Source: Oscillospiraceae bacterium
GTDB taxonomy: Bacteria; Bacillota; Clostridia; Oscillospirales; Ruminococcaceae
DNA length: 51,481 nt
Direction: 5' to 3'
Assembly: GCA_009781425.1 (NCBI GenBank)
Contig: WQYC01000017.1
Location: 1 to 51,481 of the forward strand
In this document: in pieces, positions 32,176 to 41,100 of the stretch
Layout of the letters: every line of letters starts with the position of its first letter
How positions within the stretch are numbered: position 1 is the stretch's first letter
The notes under the pieces: model-generated
The model's database searches: none
Told to the model about the DNA's origin: nothing
Seen by the model: the letters and a program-made list of their open reading frames with translations, nothing else
Position numbers and translations under genes: made by a program

Positions 32176-33879
32176 TTATTTATCTTTTAATGCAACAGTA
32201 ATTGTAAAAGTATTTTCGTCATATGCAACATCTGTCATGCCGTCGTAAAAAGCCGCAATCCGCTCAATTATCTTCAGTCCGTAGCCGTGATTATTTCGGT
32301 TTTTACTTGTGTTTATTTTTTCGCCGTCTTTAACGATTCCACCAGGGTTGCTGTTCTCGCAGATGACCACCCAGTAAGGCTCGCGCCTTGTAATATTTAA
32401 CGCAATTTGCCGCTCTTGTTCATCGGGGAGCTTGGCGCAGGCTTCGAGCGCGTTGTCAGTTATATTCGCCAACAAGCTGCATAAATCGGGCTCAGAAATA
32501 TTAAACGGCGCGGCTTCTATTTTTAAATCTGCCTTTATACCCAAAGCCTTTGCTCTGCGTAAAAAATCATGCATTATAGCGTTAATCAGATAGTTTTCAC
32601 AGTAGACTGTTCCGGTGACATCGCCGACATCAACTGTATATTTTTCAAGATATTTTTCCGCTTCTTCAAATTTTTTGTCTTTTAAATAAATATGAAGCGC
32701 GGCGAGGTGACTGTTCATGTCGTGCTTAACCCTGTCTACCTCCCTGTGATGCGCCTTCATCTGCTCATAACTCAGCATAAGACTTTCGGCTCTGAGGTTC
32801 ATTGCGTATTCGCTTTTTTGGAGTGCTTTGATTCGTTTCGCATAAACAAATATTCCGTAAAATGTAAGCGTAATTAAAGTCGAAGCGTAAACTAAACGAT
32901 ACTCGACATTTACGTATAACCTCATGCTGAAAATCAAACGGACAACTGCGGAAAATCCCCACAAAGACCATAAAACCAAGTGTATGCGCGCTATAACCGA
33001 GAATTGATTCTCCGCTGTCGGCTGTAACGCCAGCATTACCGTGAGAACCGTAATAGTGAGCGATAAAATATAATTATAACCGCCGTAGGTAAGTCCTGCA
33101 GGGACTATGCGAGCGGCGTTTAATATAAAAACAACGACAGAATACAGCACGGTTGACATTACTAAAAAAACAGCGCATTTTCTAAACTTTCCTGTAAGCG
33201 TCATGCAGAAAAACGCAAGCATAGGCAGCATATAACCGAAATAAACGAAATGCCCTGCATTATAAGTTGAGCGCGGGTCAAACATTTCGTAGCCGTTGAT
33301 TGTATCGCCTCTGATAATATTAACAGCGAGCGAAATATTTATAAGCGCGAAAAGGCATATACCGCCGCTCCCCGCGTTGCGTATGCCGAACGCAAAAGCA
33401 AGAACAAGAGCCGCGATTCCCGTAGCAATGCAAATCGCAGTAACAGAGTAATCAAGCACGGTAATCCCCGCGTTTATGCGCTCGAAGGAAAGCGCGTTTC
33501 TCATCAAAAAATTATCGCTTTCGTAGGGCGTTGAGAAGACGATTTGCATTTCCTTGCCGACGAACTCGGGCGTGACTCTAAGTCCGAATCTTGCGGCTTT
33601 CCGACCGCTGTAATCGTAATCCCGCGACGAGAGAACAAGCTCACCGCCGACAAACACATCCAAATGCTGTCTTGCTGTATTTATTACGACATACTGCCCG
33701 AGATAATCCTCGGTGATTACGCCTGTTTCAATTCGTATGTATTCGTTGTTTTGGGTTTCATGCGATATAATCCAGCCATCAGTATCGGGAATTACCCCGC
33801 GCGAAAAAAGCATAACAGTGCCGCAGACAAGAAGAACTGCCGTCAAAAAATATATCCACAGCCATGTTCGCTTTTTCAA
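32176..33879 (-). CDS. 7TM GHKL-type sensor histidine kinase
   Basis: A 567-residue sensor kinase of the class that pairs with LytTR regulators. TM1 (8-26) is followed by an extracytoplasmic beta-rich domain (30-135) like the ligand domains of 7TMR-DISM receptors, then seven TMs (about 143-348) and a cytoplasmic kinase. The phospho-acceptor is His386 in DRVKHDMNSHL; the ATP-binding domain has ANITDNALEAC (N-box) and HGYGLKII (G-box at 531-538). It is separated from the regulator gene by a terminator and its own promoter, yet leads the operon with the MFS fusion and the surface protein, so it may control or be made with them. Confidence 0.88.
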   Translation of the reverse strand: MKKRTWLWIYFLTAVLLVCGTVMLFSRGVIPDTDGWIISHETQNNEYIRIETGVITEDYLGQYVVINTARQHLDVFVGGELVLSSRDYDYSGRKAARFGLRVTPEFVGKEMQIVFSTPYESDNFLMRNALSFERINAGITVLDYSVTAICIATGIAALVLAFAFGIRNAGSGGICLFALINISLAVNIIRGDTINGYEMFDPRSTYNAGHFVYFGYMLPMLAFFCMTLTGKFRKCAVFLVMSTVLYSVVVFILNAARIVPAGLTYGGYNYILSLTITVLTVMLALQPTAENQFSVIARIHLVLWSLWGFSAVVRLIFSMRLYVNVEYRLVYASTLITLTFYGIFVYAKRIKALQKSEYAMNLRAESLMLSYEQMKAHHREVDRVKHDMNSHLAALHIYLKDKKFEEAEKYLEKYTVDVGDVTGTVYCENYLINAIMHDFLRRAKALGIKADLKIEAAPFNISEPDLCSLLANITDNALEACAKLPDEQERQIALNITRREPYWVVICENSNPGGIVKDGEKINTSKNRNNHGYGLKIIERIAAFYDGMTDVAYDENTFTITVALKDK

Positions 33880-33903
33880 ATTATCTCAACTCCCTAATAT
33901 TAA

Positions 33904-33932
33904 ATTATAGTACTATCTGCATAAAAAGTCAA
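33904..33932 (-). promoter_or_regulatory. Promoter of the kinase - MFS fusion - surface protein operon
   Basis: TTGACT (33927-33932) and TATAAT (33904-33909) on the minus strand with 17-bp spacing, 25 bp before the kinase ATG. A GGGAG ribosome site lies in between. Confidence 0.85.
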
Positions 33933-33972
33933 CATAAAGTGCACAATTGGCAAAAGAAATGACATAATATGC

Positions 33973-34000
33973 AAAAATGACGCTTCAAAAAGAGCGTCAT
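33973..34000 (-). terminator. Terminator behind the response regulator
   Basis: ATGACGCT pairs with AGCGTCAT (33977-33984 with 33993-34000), loop of eight, followed on the minus strand by TTTTTGC. The stem begins at the stop codon itself. Confidence 0.8.
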
Positions 34001-34710
34001 CAGTTCTTGCGAATATTCATGAGAAAAGCCTTTTGCACCTCCTTTGTAAAAGTGCGGCTGACAGGCGTTTCAACGCCGTTTACAGAAAGCGCAGATTGAC
34101 GAGTTAGCTCGCGAACCTTCTGTATATTTATGGCGAAAGCCTGATGACAGCGGACGAATTGGTCGCGCGGAAGCTCTTCGAGAAGCTTTGTAAGCTTGCC
34201 CGGATAAGTAACAACGCTGTCTGTCAGCGTGATTTCTACCCGGCGCCCAACGGTTTCGGCGCGTATAATGTCATTAACAGGCAGACGCAAATTCTGCGCA
34301 CCCGATTTGAAGCACAGAAATTCACTTTGGAATTTATTTTTATAATCCGATAGAATTAAACGCTCCAAAACAGCCACGTCAACAGGCTTCAGCAGGTAAT
34401 GCAGAGCGTTTACGTTATAGCCGTCAAGCGCGTATTCACGGCTTGACGTAATAAAAATTATTGCGGCTTTTTCGTCGCGTTTGCGTATTTCTGCGGCAAG
34501 CTCCATGCCGTTCATTCCGCCCATGACTATATCGAGAAGAATCAAGTCGTAGTGCTTTTCGCCGCTTGTAAAAGCCGCTAAAAAATCCTCTGCGCTTTCA
34601 AACAAGTCGATTTTATTTGTGATTGAATTTCGTTTTAATATGTCGGTGCAGATTATTTCTTGTGTTTCGGAAAAGACCTTTTCGTCCTCGCAGATTGCGA
34701 TACGGTACAT
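34000..34710 (-). CDS. LytTR-family response regulator
   Basis: A 236-residue AgrA/VirR-type regulator. The receiver domain (1-120) has the acidic pocket at CEDE (8-10), phospho-acceptor Asp60 in DLILLDIVM, Thr/Ser in FITSS and the Lys of LLKPVD. The LytTR DNA-binding domain (about 130-236) shows IIRAETVGRRVEI, FVRCHQAFAINI and VSRTFTKEV. The 7TM kinase encoded next is the expected partner. It has its own TTGACA promoter and a terminator at its end. Direct-repeat LytTR binding sites were not evident by eye in the downstream promoter region. Confidence 0.92.
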   Translation of the reverse strand: MYRIAICEDEKVFSETQEIICTDILKRNSITNKIDLFESAEDFLAAFTSGEKHYDLILLDIVMGGMNGMELAAEIRKRDEKAAIIFITSSREYALDGYNVNALHYLLKPVDVAVLERLILSDYKNKFQSEFLCFKSGAQNLRLPVNDIIRAETVGRRVEITLTDSVVTYPGKLTKLLEELPRDQFVRCHQAFAINIQKVRELTRQSALSVNGVETPVSRTFTKEVQKAFLMNIRKN

Positions 34711-34748
34711 ACGTTTGTTCCGCCTTTACGTGATTAATTGTTGTGTTT

Positions 34749-34777
34749 ATATTATCATGTTTTTGCGGAGATGTCAA
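34749..34777 (-). promoter_or_regulatory. Promoter of the response regulator
   Basis: TTGACA (34772-34777) and TAATAT (34749-34754) on the minus strand, 17-bp spacer. It is divergent from the promoter of the P-loop gene; the two are about 50 bp apart. Confidence 0.75.
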
Positions 34778-34825
34778 GTTTAGTTGAGTTTTATAGTGAA
34801 GTGGTTTTTATTTTTGCGATATAAC

Positions 34826-34854
34826 TTGAAAATGAGTGCGGGTTGTGGTATAAT
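34826..34854 (+). promoter_or_regulatory. Promoter of the P-loop kinase gene
   Basis: TTGAAA (34826-34831) and TATAAT (34849-34854), 17-bp spacer, 37 bp before the ATG. Confidence 0.8.
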
Positions 34855-34891
34855 TGATTTACAGTGTATTTATGTAATGTGAGGTTATGAA

Positions 34892-35485
34892 ATGGAAAGC
34901 AACGAGATAAACAAACCCCACGGTATAATCATATTTGGAGCAAACGGAAGCGGTAAAACTACACTTGGGCGTGAATTAGCTCGTGTGTTGAATTATAAGC
35001 ACATGGATATTGAGGATTATTATTTTGAAAAATCAGAAATTCCATATGCCGTAGAACGTCCTTATGATGATTGCTTGCGTTTAATGCTTGCTGACATTAA
35101 AAAATATAATACGTTTATTATCTCTGCCGTTACGGGGGATTTTGGCGATATAATACCACAATTTTATAAACTCGCTGTATATGTTTCCGCTCCGCTTGAA
35201 TTGCGATTGAAGCGAATAGAAAAACGAGGATATGAACAGCATGGAGAATGTATTCTCAAAGGCGGAGATATGCACAAACAACATATAGAATTTGTTGATT
35301 TTGTGGCTTCTCGTTCTTTGAAAAAAATTGATACATGGGCAAAAACACTTTTGTGTCCTTTAATTCATGTTGACGGTACGAAAGATTGCTGTACAAACGC
35401 AAAAAACATAGCTAAACATTATAAGCATAATTCCCTTAATTCCCACCCAACCGGAATAAATCCTCACTCCCCCTCATACTCATAA
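34892..35485 (+). CDS. P-loop kinase-like NTPase (AAA_18/shikimate-kinase-like)
   Basis: A 197-residue small P-loop protein. Walker A is GANGSGKT (16-23), followed by a shikimate- or adenylate-kinase-like acidic motif HMDIEDYYF and a lid-like basic segment LELRLKRIEKRGYEQHG. This layout suits small-molecule or nucleoside kinases; the substrate is unknown. The C-terminal 20 residues are polar and disordered. It has its own promoter and a GTGAGG ribosome site. It is a stand-alone gene, not obviously related to neighbours. Confidence 0.75.
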   Translation: MESNEINKPHGIIIFGANGSGKTTLGRELARVLNYKHMDIEDYYFEKSEIPYAVERPYDDCLRLMLADIKKYNTFIISAVTGDFGDIIPQFYKLAVYVSAPLELRLKRIEKRGYEQHGECILKGGDMHKQHIEFVDFVASRSLKKIDTWAKTLLCPLIHVDGTKDCCTNAKNIAKHYKHNSLNSHPTGINPHSPSYS

Positions 35486-35525
35486 CTAAATACAAAAACT
35501 GACAAGCATAGGGAGAGTCCGAGTT

Positions 35526-35744
35526 ATGAGAGAAATTATGAGTGCGTGGAATTTAAAAGTACCGCTGACTTTAGCGTTTTTAGTCTGCTTTGTGATTGTG
35601 GCAATGACAGCGAATAATCGTGCGGTTTCTGTTCCTGCGGGGACGGAGGCGGCAGGGAAGGCGGTTGTTGTTATTGATGCGGGGCATGGGGGGATAAAAT
35701 ACTCCACGTACATGGTTAATTTAACCCCAAGCATGGAGCGTTAA
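35526..35744 (+). pseudogene. Truncated N-acetylmuramoyl-L-alanine amidase (Amidase_3/CwlD-like)
   Basis: 72 codons remain. Residues 1-35 contain one hydrophobic segment, as in membrane-anchored CwlD proteins. Residues 45-56 then give KAVVVIDAGHGGI, the first strand and zinc-binding His motif of Amidase_3 enzymes. Immediately after GHGG, at a run of six G, the similarity ends and 16 unrelated codons lead to a stop. The rest of the catalytic domain (about 180 residues) is not found in any frame of the short gap to the next terminator, so this is a deletion remnant rather than a simple frameshift. Confidence 0.75.
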
Positions 35745-35773
35745 AGTAAAGCGTGGTTTATAGATTAGATGAT

Positions 35774-35810
35774 AAAACCGTTTCACGGCAAACGTGAAAC
35801 GGTTTTGTGC
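35774..35810 (+). terminator. Rho-independent terminator
   Basis: A 14-bp perfect stem, AAAACCGTTTCACG with its complement, five-base loop, then GTGCTTTATATTTTT. It closes the region of the P-loop gene and the amidase remnant. Confidence 0.85.
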
Positions 35811-35824
35811 TTTATATTTTTACG

Positions 35825-35853
35825 TTGACTTGAATTGCTATTTCGTATATAAT
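35825..35853 (+). promoter_or_regulatory. Promoter of the DUF488 gene
   Basis: TTGACT (35825-35830) and TATAAT (35848-35853), 17-bp spacer, 32 bp before the ATG. Confidence 0.85.
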
Positions 35854-35885
35854 AGTATTATTGAATCTTTATGAGAGGATAGATT

Positions 35886-36323
35886 ATGAACCTTTACACA
35901 ATCGGCTTTGCGCAGAAATCAGCGGAGCAGTTTTTCAATTTAATCAAATCAAACAACATAGAGCTCTTGCTTGACGTTCGCCTTTGGAATTCCACGCAGC
36001 TTGCGGGATTTTCTAAAGGCAATGACCTACGGTATTTCCTCAAAACAATCCGTGACTGCGACTATGTTCACGCTTTGGAGTATGCGCCGTCAAAGGAATT
36101 ACTTGACGATTACAAGAATAGAAAGATTTCATGGACAGACTATGAAACGCAATATCGTGAGCTTATCAAGCAGCGAAATTCGCTTGAAACATTTGATTTC
36201 AAGTACAGCGTAGAAAATATCTGCCTGCTTTGCGCTGAGCCGACTTCGGAGCAGTGCCACAGGAGGCTACTTGCAGAAATGCTCGCAGAAAGGCTTGAAA
36301 ACATAATTATTAAACATATTTAA
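35886..36323 (+). CDS. DUF488 family protein
   Basis: A 145-residue soluble protein of the DUF488 family, whose biochemical role is unknown. It shows the family start LYTIGFAQKSAEQFF, the middle LLLDVRLWNSTQLAGFSK, and the C-terminal LLCAEPTSEQCHRRLLAEML with its paired Cys and the CHR motif. It stands alone between its own promoter and a terminator hairpin that begins at its stop codon. Confidence 0.9.
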   Translation: MNLYTIGFAQKSAEQFFNLIKSNNIELLLDVRLWNSTQLAGFSKGNDLRYFLKTIRDCDYVHALEYAPSKELLDDYKNRKISWTDYETQYRELIKQRNSLETFDFKYSVENICLLCAEPTSEQCHRRLLAEMLAERLENIIIKHI

Positions 36324-36355
36324 CCGGAGTATAAAAGAATACTCCGGTTTTTCTA
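36322..36355 (+). terminator. Terminator between convergent genes
   Basis: AACCGGAGTAT pairs with ATACTCCGGTT (36322-36332 with 36339-36349), followed by TTTCTATTT on the plus strand. It overlaps the DUF488 stop. On the minus strand the tail is less T-rich, so it acts mainly for DUF488. Confidence 0.85.
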
Positions 36356-36502
36356 TTTATCACTTCCGGGCTTATGACGGTTACCGGATTGCTTCTTGTC
36401 ATTGTTATTTCCGTTGTTAGCTTTATCGCTCGCGAAAGAGGTTTTATATTTCGCTTTTGCTTTTCGGACATCTTTCGAGTCGATTTGACTATCTTTTGCC
36501 AT
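36353..36502 (-). CDS. Small Lys/Asn-rich protein (49 residues)
   Basis: An open frame of 50 codons with an ideal GGAGGT ribosome site seven bases before its ATG. It begins MAKDSQIDSKDVRKAKAKYK and is highly charged, with a central Asn-rich run (ANNGNNNDKK) and a basic C-terminus ending GSDK. There is no hydrophobic segment. It fills the only otherwise unexplained gap between the DUF488 gene and the AlbA-type gene and is convergent with DUF488. I do not recognise a family. The ribosome site and the stop just before the hairpin support it as real; disordered nucleic-acid binding is possible but unproven. Confidence 0.65.
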   Translation of the reverse strand: MAKDSQIDSKDVRKAKAKYKTSFASDKANNGNNNDKKQSGNRHKPGSDK

Positions 36503-36556
36503 TAAATTCACCTCCGATAAGTAGTATTGTTGTTTTTAAAAGGATTTATGCTGATA

Positions 36557-36585
36557 TTGACAAGAATTCGTTTTTATGATAGTAT
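36557..36585 (+). promoter_or_regulatory. Promoter of the AlbA-type regulator
   Basis: TTGACA (36557-36562) and TAGTAT (36580-36585), 17-bp spacer, 48 bp before the ATG. Confidence 0.75.
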
Positions 36586-36633
36586 ATAAGAGGTATTAAA
36601 CGCATTTAATAACAAGGATAGGAAGACCGCTGA

Positions 36634-37998
36634 ATGAAAATCGGAAAAGAAACCGAGATATTAGAATTCAAGAAAACAACCGCCGAGCTCAAAGAAGGCG
36701 TGATTTCCATGTCCGCTATTCTGAACAAGCACGGCGGCGGCGAGATGTATTTCGGCATCCATAATGACGGCACCGTTTTGGGACAGCAAATAGGTGATGC
36801 CACTCTGCGCGATATTAGTCAGGCGGTATCAAATCACATCGAACCCAAGCTGTTCCCTAAAATAGAATTAGTCTACCTTGATGATAAACCATGTATTCAT
36901 GTGATATTCAACGGGGATAATACTCCGTATTTTGCATATGGACGAGCATATATCCGCGTTGCTGATGAGGATAAACAAATGTCGAAGGCTCAGCTTGAGG
37001 AATTTATCATCAAGAAGCACGAACAGACCTCAAACTGGGATTCGTCCTCATCTCGAATAGATGTATCCGGCATAGACACTGTCGAGCTTGAGAAATATGT
37101 GGGTAAAGCAAACGCTGCAGGGCGACTTGACTACGCATATACAAACGCAGAGGATGTACTTGTCCGATTAAAACTGTCAGAAAACGGCACGTTAAACAAT
37201 ACTGCGGAAGTCATGTTTGGTAAAGCTCCCGTGGCAGAAATCCAGATGGCTATTTTTGCAACAGAGGAAAAGCTGACGTTTCTTGATATTAACAGAACCG
37301 AGGGGCGCGTGCTCGACCTCATTGATGCCGCGGAGAAGTACATTCGCAGTAATATGCGGTACAGAGTAATAATTGACGGGTCACAGCTCGCTCGCAAGGA
37401 AATACCGGAAATCCCGCACGTTGCGATTCGCGAAGCCCTTAGCAATAGCTTTTGCCACAAGAACTTCCGAACACCGCAAAACAATGAGGTGGCTATTTTC
37501 AGCAACCGCATCGAAATATATAATCCGGGGACATTCCCTGCCGGAGTAACGCCGGAGGATTTTATTAACGGTACAGGTCGCTCTGTTCATCGGAATCCGC
37601 TTTTGGCGCAAATAATGTACTATTCGAAGGACATTGAAAGCTTTGGCACAGGATTGAAGCGCATCGCCGATGCTTGCAAAGATACAGGCGTGAAGTATGA
37701 ATTTGCTACGGACAATTACGGATTTACCGTTATATTCTATCGTCCCGATGTTTCTGTCTACGATGATAACATTGCTGAAAAGTTCGGTGAAAAGTTCGGT
37801 GAAAAGTTCGGTGAAAACCAAACAAAAGATAAAATAAAAGCAATTATGCAGAAAAAACCGACGATAAGCGCAAAATCAATAGCCGAGGAGATAGGCATTA
37901 CAACACGCGGCGTGGAAAAAAGTATAAACGAATTGAAAAAAGCCGGTATTATTGAACGAATCGGTCCGGCAAAAGGCGGTCGTTGGATTGTGAAGTAA
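36634..37998 (+). CDS. AlbA_2/Schlafen-type putative transcriptional regulator with GHKL-like domain
   Basis: A 454-residue cytoplasmic protein. Residues 1-120 are an AlbA_2 (Schlafen-like) domain: TEILEFKKTTAEL, ILNKHGGGEMYFGI and YIRVADEDKQMS. Residues about 170-360 are an ATP-binding HATPase_c_4-type region with IREALSNSFCHKNF and FGTGLKRI. Then comes an EKFG repeat linker (382-393), and the last 60 residues are a winged helix (TISAKSIAEEIGITTRGVEKSINELKKAGII). Such proteins are usually called transcriptional regulators, often in accessory regions; the ligand is unknown. It has its own promoter and terminator. Confidence 0.85.
   Translation: MKIGKETEILEFKKTTAELKEGVISMSAILNKHGGGEMYFGIHNDGTVLGQQIGDATLRDISQAVSNHIEPKLFPKIELVYLDDKPCIHVIFNGDNTPYFAYGRAYIRVADEDKQMSKAQLEEFIIKKHEQTSNWDSSSSRIDVSGIDTVELEKYVGKANAAGRLDYAYTNAEDVLVRLKLSENGTLNNTAEVMFGKAPVAEIQMAIFATEEKLTFLDINRTEGRVLDLIDAAEKYIRSNMRYRVIIDGSQLARKEIPEIPHVAIREALSNSFCHKNFRTPQNNEVAIFSNRIEIYNPGTFPAGVTPEDFINGTGRSVHRNPLLAQIMYYSKDIESFGTGLKRIADACKDTGVKYEFATDNYGFTVIFYRPDVSVYDDNIAEKFGEKFGEKFGENQTKDKIKAIMQKKPTISAKSIAEEIGITTRGVEKSINELKKAGIIERIGPAKGGRWIVK
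37777..37812 (+). repeat. Three exact 12-bp repeats coding Glu-Lys-Phe-Gly
   Basis: GAAAAGTTCGGT three times in a row, in frame, in the linker before the winged helix. Copy number changes would keep the frame and alter only linker length. Confidence 0.9.
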
Positions 37999-38014
37999 TA
38001 ATTGTTATAAGAGC

Positions 38015-38050
38015 AAGAGGTATCAGCCTCATGTTGATACCTCTTACTTT
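38015..38050 (+). terminator. Terminator after the AlbA-type gene
   Basis: AAGAGGTATCA pairs with TGATACCTCTT (38015-38025 with 38035-38045), nine-base loop, followed by ACTTTTATT. Confidence 0.75.
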
Positions 38051-38117
38051 TATTATAGCTTCTTGCTTTTTGCATTTAAGCGAAAAGTCGGAATCAGAAG
38101 TATTATTCGTAAAACGC

Positions 38118-38146
38118 TTGATTATGTCTGCAGTTTATGATATAAT
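38118..38146 (+). promoter_or_regulatory. Promoter of the 4323-residue surface protein
   Basis: TTGATT (38118-38123) and TATAAT (38141-38146), 17-bp spacer. The following TACATATGCAAAAAT resembles the stretch behind the -10 box of the first MFS-fusion gene. Confidence 0.8.
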
Positions 38147-38189
38147 TAACTACATATGCAAAAATTTCAAAAAGGAGCAAACTAACCAC

Positions 38190-41100
38190 GTGGGATTCAT
38201 CGGTCGTTTAGGGCGGCTGTGGCTCTCGAGCTGGCGGCATAAACCTGCCGAAAGCGAAAACGAGAGTAAGTCCTCTGCCTATCACAAAGCTGATAACAGC
38301 AGAGGTCTCGGAAAGCTGTTCGCCCTGCTCAATTCGTCGCTGTCAAGCGGCGCAACGGGAATAATGCTGCTCGCTACAGTCCTCACGACTGCTATGGCGG
38401 GCGCAAGCGTTGTCTACGACACGATTCTTGATGAGGATTCGCCCTTGAAAATCGAAGCTGTTGACTTAGACCAAGGAGTTATTTTCGACGAGGAAGGGAA
38501 CTTCATCGTCGAGGTTGAAATAGACGAGCATGGAAATATTACTGTAATTAATACAGGAGGCACAGAAAACGACGAAAATCCCGGTAATAACGTAAACACC
38601 TTCTCGTTCGCAGACGTAAAGGACGCAGTAATCGACCCGCCGGCGATTTTCTCGATTCCGCAGGAGGAATGGGACGAAATACAGGAAGAATGGCTCGCAA
38701 TCAGTGAAGAGGAACGCGAGGAATGGCTGTCGGTAAGCGCGGATGAACGCGAGGAATGGCTTGACCGAGTCATCGTCGAAATTGAACAGACAAGAATTCG
38801 TGAACAAACGGACGAATCGTACATACCGACCATGACAAACCCCGATACGCCAGATGTAACGACTGCCCCGCCAGTCACGACTACTCCTCCAATTACGACA
38901 CCGGCACCGGAAGTCACAACATCAGCACCGGAAGTTACAACAACAGCACCGGAACTTACAACTACGCCACCTGTAACGACGACTACACCGCCCGTTACGA
39001 CGACGACTCCGCCCGTTACAACGACGACTCCACCCGTTACGACGACTACACCACCCATAACGACCACAACACCATCCGTAACAACTACCACACCGCAAAT
39101 AACAACTACCACACCGCAGGTCACGACAACGACAGCTCCGCCTGTCACGACCACGACGCAACCGCCGGTAACGACTACAAGAACGCCTCCTGTTACAACT
39201 ACAAGAACGCCTCCTGTTACGACCACCCCGCCGCCTGTGAAAGCTGACCAAACAGGCTTTGCGATTGTAAATCCGGGTGAGTTCACCTTTGGGGACGCGC
39301 CTGTAACGCTCACAACCGCAGGCGGACAGAGCACAGGCGCAGTAACATGGGCTGTAACTGTAGGAAACGCTGTTTCTGTTGCGCCCGGTACAGGCATGAT
39401 GATTATCGAAAGCGCGGGCGAGGTTACGATTACTGCGACTAAAGCGGGAGATAATGATTATAATCCGACAGCCGATTCAATTACGCTTACAATAGGCAAG
39501 CGGGATTTATCGAATGTGTCAATAACCGCAATCACAAGCGTGATTTACACGGGCTTACAGCACACGCCGACACCGTCAGTTACGGACGGCGCGAATAATA
39601 TAATTACCATACACGATTATACTGTTTCGTGGGGTGCGAATATCACTGTCGCAAGCGGCGGAACGGTTACGATTACAGCAACAGCAGGCGGAAACTACAC
39701 AGGCTCGCGAACTGTGAGCTTCGACATTGGCAAAGCTACCCCGAGTTATATTGAACCTATAGGCTTGACCGCGACTTACGGTGATTTGCTTTCAAGCGTT
39801 TCGCTTCCGCCGCGCTGGGGATGGGATTCACCGGATGACTATGTCGGTAACGCAGGGGAACGGATACATTCGGCGACATTTACACCTGCAGATATTGCAA
39901 ATTACAACACGGTGACAATTGACTTAATCATCGATGTCGCAAAAGCAGAGCAGGCAGAATTTAATATTAACGACCCCGGTTTAATTTTATTCGGCGGAAA
40001 TGATTTTTGGCTGACTACTACAGGCGGCTCGACAGGTGGCCCAGTTGAATTTGAGATTCTTTCGGGAGCTTCGCTGTCGGTTTCACCGGTTGGCTTTGCT
40101 GCGATTGAAAGCGAGGGCGACACGCTTGTCATGGCAACCATGGCGGGTGACGAGAATTATAACGAAGTCACCGCAACACGTACAATATCTGTCGGTAAGC
40201 GGAATTTGTCATATGTTTCAGCAAGCGTTCCGTGGACATTTGTTTATAACGGATTGCCGTATACGCCGTCACCAGATGTCACTGATATTACCGGAACTGA
40301 AAACATGATTAAACCTACCGACTTCACCTACACACACAGTAATAATACCAATGCGGGAACAGCTACGATTACAATTACAGCAACTCCAAGCGGCAACTAC
40401 ACGGGCGAAATTACAATAGAATTCGACATAGACAAAGCACCGCTGACAGTTACAGCTGATAACCTCAGTAAGTCGTTCGGTGCGGCTACGCCGACATTTA
40501 CATTTACAATCGCGGGCTATGTGAACGGCGAAAGCAGAGACACACCTGTGATTGGTAACATTACGGGCATACCCTCGCTCACAACCGATTACAACAACGG
40601 CTATCCTGTTAATAACTACACGATTTTTGCGGCTGTCGGCTCGCTTGAAGCCGACAACTATGAGTTCGTCGTGTTTAACGACGGCGTTCTTGCGGTCGAA
40701 ATGGCTGAACAATCACCGCAAATTTCAATCACCGGCGCACCTTCGCAAATCATCTACGGCGACCCGGGCTTCACGCTCAGCGTGAGCGGCGGAAGCGGCA
40801 CGGGGACTGCGATTCAATGGGCGGTAACAGGTGGTGACGGTGCTGTTTCAATTAACGCCAACGGTGACGTTACAATAAACCATGCAGGAACCTCCACAAT
40901 CCGCGCAACTAAAGAGGGCGACAGTAACTTTAGCTTTGCGGAGGCAACCATCACGCTGACAGTAGCAGAACAATTAATTACGGATACTATGTTCAGCGTT
41001 AACTCCGTAACCTACAACGGTTCGCCGCAACAGCCGACCGTTACGGCGACAGGGCTTGTACGAGGTGTGCATTTTAATTATACATTCCCGCCGCAGACGG

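Noticed and set aside
33933-33976. LytTR binding sites upstream of the kinase promoter
   Set aside because: No convincing pair of direct repeats with the expected spacing could be read by eye.
37983-38189. Upstream extension of the giant gene to the start of its open frame
   Set aside because: This stretch contains the previous gene's end, a terminator and a promoter; alignment of N-termini with the short paralogue favours the GTG at 38190.
38414-39397. Long minus-strand open frame of 327 codons
   Set aside because: Shadow of the Thr/Pro stalk of the 4323-residue protein (VVVVTGG runs); no ribosome site.
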